From: Pseudomonadota bacterium
GTDB lineage: Bacteria > Pseudomonadota > Gammaproteobacteria > Burkholderiales > Rhodocyclaceae
Reading direction: 5' to 3'
NCBI GenBank assembly: GCA_021811225.1
Contig: JAJZPJ010000011.1
Coordinates: forward strand, 13,469 to 25,217
DNA length: 11,749 nucleotides
Shown here: piece by piece, positions 6,995 to 11,749 of the stretch
Layout: each line of letters opens with the position of its first letter
Numbering within the stretch: position 1 is the first letter of the stretch
Notes under the pieces: model-generated
Told to the model about the DNA's origin: nothing
Seen by the model: the letters and a program-made list of their open reading frames with translations, nothing else
Databases searched by the model: none
Translations under genes and position numbers: made by a program

Positions 6995-7843
6995 TTATCT
7001 TTCCACGTGGCGCAGCGACAGATCGGTCGCGCGCACGTCCTTGGTCAGGCTGCCGATCGAGATGCGATCGACGCCGGTCTCTGCGATGGCGCGTACCCGC
7101 GTGATATCGACGCCGCCCGAGGCTTCCAGCGAGGCGCGCCCATCGGTGATCGTCACCGCCTCGCGCATCGTCTCCAGCGCCATGTTGTCGAGCAGGATCA
7201 TCTCGGCGCCGCAGGACAACGCCTCTTCGAGCTGGGCCAGGGTTTCCACCTCGACCTGGATGAACACGCCCGGATGCGCCAGTTGCCGCGCACGTTCCAG
7301 TGCCGCGGCGATGCCGCCGGCGGCGAGGATGTGATTCTCCTTGATCAGGATACCGTCGTAGAGCCCCAGGCGATGGTTGGTGCCGCCGCCGGCGCGTACC
7401 GCGTACTTCTGCGCCAGGCGCAGGCCGGGCAGGGTCTTGCGGGTGTCGATGATCTTGGCGCCGGTGCCGGCCACGGCATCGACGAAGCGGCGCGTGGCGG
7501 TGGCGGTGCCCGAGAGCAATTGGAGAAAATTCAGCGCGGCGCGCTCGGCGGTGAGCAGCGCGCGCGTCTCGGCGGCGATTTCGCACAGCGTCTGGCCGGG
7601 CGCGATGCGCTCGCCGTCCCTGGCCTGCCAGGCTATCCGGGCGTTTGGATCGAGGCGCAGGAAGCAGGCGTCGAACCAGGCGGTGCCGCACAGCACCGCC
7701 GTTTCGCGGCTGACCACCAGGCCGCGGCTGACATGGCCGCCGGGCGTGAGCAGCGCGGTCAGGTCGCCGCCGCCGATATCCTCGATCAGCGCACAAGCGA
7801 CGTTGCGCTCGATCTCGGCGGCTAGCGCCAGTTTCATGTTCAT
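6995..7843 (-). CDS. nadC: Nicotinate-nucleotide pyrophosphorylase (quinolinate phosphoribosyltransferase)
   Basis: Converts quinolinate and PRPP to nicotinate mononucleotide, CO2 and pyrophosphate in de novo NAD synthesis. The 282-residue protein has the full NadC architecture: N-terminal EDIGGGDLTALL (21-32), ERAALNFLQLLSGTAT (100-115), IIDTRKTLPGLR (131-142) and KYAVRAGGGTNHRLGLYDGILIKENHI split over 146-172 with the substrate-binding Arg, His and Lys residues, EVETLAQLEEAL (198-209), MILLDNM (215-221), EASGGV (240-245) and VDRISIGSLTKDV (258-270). No key motif is missing. The ATG at 7843 is chosen over the one at 7837 because AGGGAG (7854-7849) lies five bases before it. The gene is transcribed alone from its own promoter, with stem-loops beyond its 3' end and a repeat element upstream of the promoter. 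nadA and nadB are not in the window. Confidence 0.97.
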   Translation of the reverse strand: MNMKLALAAEIERNVACALIEDIGGGDLTALLTPGGHVSRGLVVSRETAVLCGTAWFDACFLRLDPNARIAWQARDGERIAPGQTLCEIAAETRALLTAERAALNFLQLLSGTATATRRFVDAVAGTGAKIIDTRKTLPGLRLAQKYAVRAGGGTNHRLGLYDGILIKENHILAAGGIAAALERARQLAHPGVFIQVEVETLAQLEEALSCGAEMILLDNMALETMREAVTITDGRASLEASGGVDITRVRAIAETGVDRISIGSLTKDVRATDLSLRHVER

Positions 7844-7868
7844 CTATGCTCCCTGAAATTTCCGTTCG

Positions 7869-7877
7869 ATTCTAGCA
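7869..7877 (-). promoter_or_regulatory. Extended -10 promoter of nadC
   Basis: On the minus strand TGC followed by TAGAAT (7877-7869) gives an extended -10 element with five of six consensus bases in the hexamer. No good -35 is visible at 17 bases, which fits extended -10 promoters. The start would fall near 7862, giving a leader of about 20 bases that carries the ribosome site. The repeat element begins only 28 bases upstream, at 7905. Confidence 0.5.
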
Positions 7878-7904
7878 CCGGCCGGGCGCTTGCATTTTCC
7901 CGAA

Positions 7905-8079
7905 AGCCCCGGCGCCGGGTTCCCCAAGGCGGGGCAGCGTGGGCCAAGGAGTCCCGCAGGGACGAACCACCGTCACCCCCTTCCTTGGGCGTAGGCGGGA
8001 ATTCGCGGAGCACTGCTCCGCGCCGCCGCAGCGGGCCGGCTGTGCAAAGCCGGCCCTGGAAAGGGGGCGGGGGGATGGC
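7905..8079. repeat. Long unit of the GC-rich intergenic repeat, with hairpin insert
   Basis: This unit shares about 80 bases with the short unit at 8082-8186: 7905-7984 matches 8082-8162 with only a few differences and one single-base shift (GCCCCGGCGCCGGG, then CAAGGCGGGGCAG, GGGCCAAGGAGTCCCGCAGG and GACGAACCACCGTCACCCCC). Both units end in AAGGGGGCGGGGGGATGGC (8061-8079 here). Arms CCCCCTTCC (7976-7984) and GGAAAGGGGG (8058-8067) can pair with one bulge. Between them sits an insert of about 73 bases holding two perfect hairpins: GCGGAGCA (8005-8012) / TGCTCCGC (8014-8021), and GGGCCGGCT (8033-8041) / AGCCGGCCC (8048-8056) with loop GTGCAA. No reading frame looks coding. It accounts for most of the gene-free stretch between nadC and the transporter. 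Confidence 0.85.
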
Positions 8080-8081
8080 AT

Positions 8082-8186
8082 AGCCCCGGCGCCGGGCCGT
8101 CCCAAGGCGGGGCAGTGTGGGCCAAGGAGTCCCGCAGGGACGAACCACCGTCACCCCCTTCCCCGGGAAGGGGGCGGGGGGATGGC
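8082..8186. repeat. Short unit of the GC-rich intergenic repeat, overlapping the transporter 3' end
   Basis: Direct repeat of the unit at 7905-8079, two bases apart from it, but without the insert. Here the terminal arms CCCCCTTCCC (8154-8163) and GGGAAGGGGG (8165-8174) form a nearly uninterrupted palindrome. Inside the shared part there are smaller palindromes, CCGGCGCCGG and GTCCC-GCA-GGGAC. The last 36 bases (8151-8186) are read as the final 11 codons and stop of the DMT transporter on the minus strand. The pattern resembles dispersed palindromic repeats of GC-rich proteobacteria; no transposase or terminal target duplication is visible. Confidence 0.85.
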
Positions 8187-9047
8187 TCTTTCGATCAGCG
8201 CGATGGCCAGACCGCTGCCGGCGATCACCGCCATGCCGAACATCGACACGCCGTCGGGCAGTTGGCCGAAGACCAGCCAGCCGAGCAGGGTCGCCCAGAT
8301 CAGCTGGGCGTACATCATCGGCGAGAGCGTCGAGGCGGGCGCGTGGCGGAAGGCGCGGGTCAAGAGGTAGTGCCCGGTGCCGCCATAGACGCCGAGCGAG
8401 GCGATCTGCAGCGCCTGCACCGGGCTGGGCCAGGGCCCGCGCCAGAACCAGGGCAGCGCCAGGGTCAGGACCACGGTGCCGGTGAGCGCGGTGTAGAAGA
8501 GCATGGTGAAGGTGTTCTCGCTCGTCGACAGCTGCCGCGTCTGGATCTGATAGATGCTGTAGCACAGCGCCGCGGCCAGCGCGAAGACGAGGCCCAGGCC
8601 GGTCATGGCGCCGCCGGGCCGGGCGACCAGGAGCGCGCCGATGAAGCCTGCCAGCACCGCCAGCCAGCGCTTGAGGCCGACCTTCTCGCCGAGCATGGGG
8701 CCGGACAGCAGGGCGACGAGCAGCGGCGTCACGAACAGGATCGCGGTGGTCTCGGCCAGCGGCATCAGGCGGAAGGCGGCGAGCGAGAGCAGGGAGACGC
8801 CCACCAGCATCAGCGCCCGGAACACCTGGGTGTACGGCTTGCCGGTCTTGACGAGCTTCAAGCGCATCGACGGCGCCAGGAAGATCACCATCAGCAGGCA
8901 ATGGAAGGTGTAGCGCGCCCAGACCAGGAGCGGCAGGGCGAAGGTCTGCGCCAGATGCTTGGCGGTGGCGTCCAGAGCGGCGAAGAAGAACAGCGCGAAG
9001 AGGATCAGGACGACGCCGTAGAGCGGGTGCTTTTCGGCCTCAGGCAT
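8151..9047 (-). CDS. DMT superfamily (EamA) permease
   Basis: Inner-membrane transporter of 298 residues with two tandem EamA halves (about 10-140 and 150-286) and around ten hydrophobic segments, such as LYGVVLILFALFFFAAL (9-25), LVGVSLLSLAAF (81-92) and LGLVFALAAALCYSIY (151-166). Family hallmarks are PLAETTAILFVTPLLVALLSGPMLGE, seen across 96-121, and SPMMYAQLIWATLLGWLVFGQLPD across 242-265. EamA permeases move amino acids, metabolites or S-adenosylmethionine; the substrate here is unknown. The ATG at 9047 overlaps the Nnr stop by eight bases, so the two form an operon; its GGAG is only two bases from the start, so it may depend on coupling. The C-terminal AIPPPPSRGRG (288-298) and the stop come from the intergenic repeat, just after the last membrane helix. 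Confidence 0.9.
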   Translation of the reverse strand: MPEAEKHPLYGVVLILFALFFFAALDATAKHLAQTFALPLLVWARYTFHCLLMVIFLAPSMRLKLVKTGKPYTQVFRALMLVGVSLLSLAAFRLMPLAETTAILFVTPLLVALLSGPMLGEKVGLKRWLAVLAGFIGALLVARPGGAMTGLGLVFALAAALCYSIYQIQTRQLSTSENTFTMLFYTALTGTVVLTLALPWFWRGPWPSPVQALQIASLGVYGGTGHYLLTRAFRHAPASTLSPMMYAQLIWATLLGWLVFGQLPDGVSMFGMAVIAGSGLAIALIERAIPPPPSRGRG

Positions 9048-10524
9048 GGCTCCAGCCGTTCAGTAAGCGGCGCGCGTGGGCCGGCAGTTCGCTCGCGCTG
9101 AGACCGATCGGGCCCTCGCCCGCAGCGGCGAGAGCCTCGGCCGCCAGGCCGTGGAGATGCACCGCGGCCAGGAGCGCTCGCTCGGCCGGCCAGTCCTGCG
9201 CCAGCAGCGCCGCGGCCATGCCGGTCAGGACGTCGCCGCTGCCGGCGCCGGCGAGCCCGGGATTGCCCGAGGTGTTGATGAACCAGCGGCCGTCGGCAAA
9301 GGCGATCACGCTGCCGCAGCCCTTCAGCACCACGCCGGCATTCATGCGCCGCGCCAGGTTCAGCGCCGCGCCGATCCGGTCGTCCTGGATCGCGTCGATC
9401 GTGCACCCCAGGAGGCGGGCCGCCTCCGCCGGGTGCGGGGTCAGCAGCGCGGGGGCTGCTCGCTTGGCCAGCGAACGCGCGAGCGCCGGATGGGCGGCGA
9501 GCAGATTGAGCGCGTCGGCATCGAGGAGCAAGGGCAGCGGCGCGGCGATGGCCCGTCGCGTGAGCTCGGCCGCGGCGGCGGATAGTCCCAGGCCCGGGCC
9601 GACGGCCAGGCAAGTCGCCGATTCGAACACCTCTCCGGGAGAACGCAGCATCAGCTCGGGTTGCGCGAGATCGACCGCCAGGTTCTGCAGCATCCCCAGA
9701 TAGACCCGGCCGGCGCCCAGGTGGAGCGCCGCGCGCGCGGCCAGGAGCGCCGCACCGGCCATGCCCGGCGCCCCGCCGATGATGCCGGCGCTGCCGAAAC
9801 TGCCCTTGTGCGAGTTCCGTCTGCGGGGTTTCAATTGCTCGGCGAACAGCGCCGGCGCGACGCTCAGGCCGGCATCGGGGTTCTGGCTGGAATCCAGGGG
9901 CAGGCCGAGCGCATCGACCGCGATCGCGCCGCAGTGATCCGGACCGTCCAGGGTCAGAAGGCCGGGCTTGAGCGCGATGAAGCTCAGCGTGTGGCTGGCG
10001 CGCACCGCAATGCCCAGCACCCGTCCGGTGTCGGCGTCAAGGCCGCTGGGCACGTCGAGCGCCAGGACCGGGCAATCCAGTTCGTTGATCTTCGCCACCC
10101 CTTGCGCCAAGCGGCCGGCGAGCGGCCGCGCTGCTTGCCCCGTTGCCCCGATGCCGAGCAGGCCGTCGATCGCGAGCGAAAAGCGGGCATCGGGAATATC
10201 GTCGTGGAGCACGCCGCCGGCGGCGATCCAGGCCTCCTGCGCAGCGCGCGCATCGGCGGGCCGCTTGGCGCTGTCGCGAGCCGCGACCACCACGGGATCC
10301 AGGCCGGATTGCCGCAACAGGCGCGCCGCGACCAGCGCGTCGCCGCCGTTGTTGCCGGGGCCCGCGACGACGAGCGGCGGCAGCGCACTGCCATTGATGA
10401 GCTCCCGCGCCAGCCTTGCCGCCGCCGCCCCGGCGCGTTCCATCAGCGCTGGCACGGCGTCCCGCTGGCGCGCTTCGATCAGGCGCAGCGCGGCGCTGCG
10501 CAGGATTATTTTGGGTGGTTCCAT
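9040..10524 (-). CDS. nnr: Bifunctional NAD(P)H-hydrate epimerase / ADP-dependent dehydratase
   Basis: Two-domain NAD(P)HX repair enzyme, like E. coli Nnr (YjeF, 515 aa). The N-terminal epimerase domain (about 1-215) interconverts R- and S-NAD(P)HX; the C-terminal carbohydrate-kinase-like domain (about 225-490) dehydrates S-NAD(P)HX back to NAD(P)H using ADP. Seen in the epimerase: VAGPGNNGGDALVAARLL (53-70), AIDGLLGIGATG (118-129) with D120, and DVPSGLDADTG (157-167). Seen in the dehydratase: HKGSFGSAGIIGG (239-251), AVGPGLG (307-313), LLLDADALNLL (332-342), LTPHPAEAARLLG (361-373) and NPGLAGAGSGDVLTG (421-435) with D431 of the nucleotide site. At 494 residues from the ATG at 10524, both domains look complete. 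An in-frame ATG at 10605 would add 27 residues that look non-coding. First gene of an operon with the EamA permease. Confidence 0.95.
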   Translation of the reverse strand: MEPPKIILRSAALRLIEARQRDAVPALMERAGAAAARLARELINGSALPPLVVAGPGNNGGDALVAARLLRQSGLDPVVVAARDSAKRPADARAAQEAWIAAGGVLHDDIPDARFSLAIDGLLGIGATGQAARPLAGRLAQGVAKINELDCPVLALDVPSGLDADTGRVLGIAVRASHTLSFIALKPGLLTLDGPDHCGAIAVDALGLPLDSSQNPDAGLSVAPALFAEQLKPRRRNSHKGSFGSAGIIGGAPGMAGAALLAARAALHLGAGRVYLGMLQNLAVDLAQPELMLRSPGEVFESATCLAVGPGLGLSAAAAELTRRAIAAPLPLLLDADALNLLAAHPALARSLAKRAAPALLTPHPAEAARLLGCTIDAIQDDRIGAALNLARRMNAGVVLKGCGSVIAFADGRWFINTSGNPGLAGAGSGDVLTGMAAALLAQDWPAERALLAAVHLHGLAAEALAAAGEGPIGLSASELPAHARRLLNGWSHA

Positions 10525-10600
10525 GCGAGGGGCTTCTGGCGGGCGGCGAGAGTGTTGATCGACAGCGCGCGATTGTCGCACGCCGCTGGCATTGCGAGCG

Positions 10601-10630
10601 ATCATAATGCAGCTTGCGCCCGTCCGTCAT
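10601..10630 (-). promoter_or_regulatory. Possible sigma70 promoter for nnr
   Basis: On the minus strand ATGACG (10630-10625), an 18-base spacer, and TATGAT (10606-10601) resemble a sigma70 promoter, with a start near 10594 and a leader of about 70 bases. The same spot read on the plus strand offers CATAAT (10603-10608) as a -10 for the divergent DUF1614 gene, without a clear -35. Visual match only. Confidence 0.35.
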
Positions 10631-10641
10631 GAGTGATTGCC

Positions 10642-11298
10642 ATGTCCCGTGTCCGCCTGCTGTTCTTATTGTTCGCCGTGATCTTCCTGGCGACCTTCAT
10701 CCAGTTCGGCGTCGTCAGCATCGCCTTCGAGAAGCTCGGCCTGTCGCAGGATTCAGCCTACCTGCTGCTCCTGCTCACCCTGGCCGGCAGCATGATCAAC
10801 CTGCCGCTGTTTTCCGTGGCGGCCCAAGCGCCGGAGACGGAGGCGCCGCGCCAGCGGCTCTCCCGCCTGCTCGGTCTGCCGCAAGCGCCCTTCCTCGGCC
10901 GCACCCTGATTGCCGTGAATGTCGGCGGCGCGCTCGTCCCGGTGGCCTTTTCGCTCTACCTGCTGCACCATCATGCGCTCGCCACCATGGCGGTGACGAC
11001 CGCCGTGGCCATCGTCGCCGCGATCAGCTATCTCACCAGCGCGCCCATCCCCGGCGTCGGCATCGGCATGCCCATACTCGTGGCGCCGTTGGCGGCGGCG
11101 CTGACGGCGGAATTGCTGGCGCCGGAGCAGGCGGCGGCGCTCGCCTACATCGCCGGCGCCCTCGGGGTCCTGATCGGCGCCGACCTCATGCGCCTGTCCG
11201 AGGTCAAGAAGCTCGGCGCGCCGGTGGCCTCGATCGGCGGCGCCGGCACCTTCGACGGCATCTTTCTCTCCGGGCTGATCGCGGTGCTTTTGGCCTGA
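10642..11298 (+). CDS. DUF1614 family membrane protein
   Basis: Hydrophobic protein of 218 residues matching the DUF1614 family, whose function is unknown. Seen: an N-terminal hydrophobic segment (5-28), LLLLLTLAGSMINLPLF (41-57), a short polar stretch (61-80), LIAVNVGGALVPVAFSLYLL (89-108), further helices across about 113-131 and 143-160, and the conserved C-terminal block LIGADLMRL (177-185) and ASIGGAGTFDGIFLSGLIAV (196-215). The charged DL/RL and GTFDG loops are polar islands that could bind a ligand, but no reaction is known. The ATG at 10642 is preferred because MSRVRLLFLL starts straight at the first helix; a GTG at 10633 in the same frame would add three residues. No strong ribosome site is seen before either. 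It diverges from nnr and converges on the acidic small gene. Confidence 0.85.
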   Translation: MSRVRLLFLLFAVIFLATFIQFGVVSIAFEKLGLSQDSAYLLLLLTLAGSMINLPLFSVAAQAPETEAPRQRLSRLLGLPQAPFLGRTLIAVNVGGALVPVAFSLYLLHHHALATMAVTTAVAIVAAISYLTSAPIPGVGIGMPILVAPLAAALTAELLAPEQAAALAYIAGALGVLIGADLMRLSEVKKLGAPVASIGGAGTFDGIFLSGLIAVLLA

Positions 11299-11320
11299 CG
11301 CGCCGTGCGGCCGGCGGTTT

Positions 11321-11345
11321 CGGCGCGGAGCTTGGCGCCGCGCCG
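11321..11345. terminator. Stem-loop between convergent genes, possible bidirectional terminator
   Basis: Inverted repeat CGGCGCGG (11321-11328) / CCGCGCCG (11338-11345) with a nine-base loop, 22 bases after the DUF1614 stop and 18 bases beyond the 3' end of the converging small gene. There is no T-run on either strand, so it is not a standard intrinsic terminator; the position is what suggests the role. Confidence 0.35.
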
Positions 11346-11363
11346 ATCTGAATCAGCGGCCGC

Positions 11364-11645
11364 TCAGTGCTCCTCGATGTGCGGGATGGAGCCCTCGGCC
11401 GGCTCGCCGGTGTCCGGATCGATCCAGTCGGAGATGCCCAATTCCTCTTCCGCTTCGATCAGGGTCTCGCCCGGTTCGACCGCGGCATCGGCGTTGTACT
11501 TCATGTCCTCGACGGCTTCGACCAGCGTGGCGAAAGGACCGAATTCCTCCGCCGTTCCCCGGTACTGCCAATAGAAACCGTCGGGACGCTCGATGATGCG
11601 CGTCTTGTCGTAGTCGGCGGGCGTCTCCGGAATGATGGGGGTCAT
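11364..11645 (-). CDS. Small acidic protein of unknown function
   Basis: I do not recognise this 93-residue protein. It is strongly acidic: by hand count 24 Asp/Glu against 5 Lys/Arg, with an acidic cluster EAEEELG (64-70) and an acidic end HIEEH. An aromatic patch GFYWQYRG (23-30) precedes a short predicted helix around TLVEAVEDMKYNADAAV (40-56). There is no signal peptide, membrane segment or cysteine. The ATG at 11645 is firmly supported by GAGGAG (11657-11652) six bases upstream, the best ribosome site in the window; an in-frame ATG at 11693 would give a 16-residue extension unlike the rest and overlap the putative promoter. It converges with the DUF1614 gene. It looks expressed and well bounded, but function cannot be assigned. 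Confidence 0.75.
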   Translation of the reverse strand: MTPIIPETPADYDKTRIIERPDGFYWQYRGTAEEFGPFATLVEAVEDMKYNADAAVEPGETLIEAEEELGISDWIDPDTGEPAEGSIPHIEEH

Positions 11646-11680
11646 GATGTTCTCCTCTGTGCAGCCACGTCGTTTGCTAA

Positions 11681-11710
11681 AGCATACACCCATCGCGCCG
11701 GCAATCTAAA
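11681..11710 (-). promoter_or_regulatory. Possible promoter of the small acidic gene
   Basis: On the minus strand TTTAGA (11710-11705), an 18-base spacer, and TATGCT (11686-11681) give four of six matches to each sigma70 hexamer. The start would be near 11674, leaving a leader of about 28 bases that contains the strong ribosome site. The -35 overlaps the stop codon of the gene fragment at the right edge, so readthrough from that gene is an alternative. Confidence 0.35.
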
Positions 11711-11749
11711 CGTCATCGTCCAGCGCGGCGACGGCGAACTCGGCCAGCG
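11706..11749 (-). CDS. Probable 3' end of a minus-strand gene entering from the right edge
   Basis: The last 44 bases read on the minus strand as LAEFAVAALDDDV followed by TAG (11708-11706). Codon third positions are mostly G or C, as in the rest of the window, and the fragment ends 60 bases before the start of the small acidic gene in the same direction. Too short to identify; it could also be chance. Confidence 0.35.
   Translation of the reverse strand, partial: LAEFAVAALDDDV

Noticed and set aside
6890..7825. Plus-strand frame of 311 codons opposite nadC
   Set aside because: It starts in the stem-loop region and is the antisense of a clear NadC; no motif.
7905..8186. Possible CRISPR array
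   Set aside because: Only two units, of different length, with palindromes inside the repeats and no regular spacers; no cas genes nearby.
7905..8186. Insertion sequence or miniature transposon with target duplication
   Set aside because: No transposase frame, no matching terminal inverted repeats enclosing the whole element, and no obvious flanking target duplication; kept as a repeat only.
7840..8901. Minus-strand frame of 353 codons running through the transporter and the repeat towards nadC
   Set aside because: Out of phase with the EamA protein and translating the repeat itself; the sequence is compositionally odd and has no motif.
9040..10605. Longer start for the Nnr enzyme at 10605
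   Set aside because: The added 27 residues (MIARNASGVRQ...) do not resemble the family and cross the likely promoter; the ATG at 10524 gives a normal N-terminus.

Overview
The window is about 11.7 kb of very GC-rich DNA with tightly packed genes. Gene content and protein sequences point to a betaproteobacterium, possibly near Rhodocyclales/Nitrosomonadales. That placement is inferred from the AlaA-Hom-ThrC gene order, the Mth938-like protein beside an ArnT-like glycosyltransferase, and general protein similarity; nothing in the window fixes the genus. Most of it is ordinary core metabolism. I found no phage, insertion sequence, CRISPR array, toxin system or RNA gene.

Layout. (1) 1-2032, minus strand: a two-gene operon with a small Mth938-like/NDUFAF3-type protein, whose stop overlaps the start of a membrane ArnT-like glycosyltransferase that runs off the left edge. 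(2) 2177-6860, plus strand: alaA (glutamate-pyruvate aminotransferase), hom (homoserine dehydrogenase with ACT domain), thrC (threonine synthase) and a class I SAM-dependent methyltransferase. The last three are joined by overlaps. The two operons diverge from 2033-2176, where putative -10 boxes overlap on opposite strands. (3) 6861-6994: a stem-loop cluster between convergent genes. (4) 6995-7843, minus: nadC, with an extended -10 promoter. (5) 7905-8186: a GC-rich repeat element of two related units. It abuts the nadC promoter on one side and forms the last codons and stop of the next gene on the other. (6) 8151-10524, minus: bifunctional NAD(P)HX repair enzyme (Nnr), overlapping a DMT/EamA transporter. 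(7) 10642-11298, plus: a DUF1614 membrane protein. (8) 11364-11645, minus: a small, strongly acidic unknown protein. (9) The right edge holds what looks like the last codons of another minus-strand gene.

How the genes fit together: hom and thrC carry aspartate semialdehyde to threonine (homoserine kinase is not in the window), and alaA handles alanine/glutamate transamination upstream. nadC makes nicotinate mononucleotide for NAD, and nnr repairs damaged NAD(P)H, so two NAD-related genes lie on the same strand, separated by the transporter gene and the repeat. The most unusual item is the repeat element at 7905-8186: a short unit with a simple palindrome next to a longer unit in which the palindrome centre is replaced by an insert carrying two strong hairpins.
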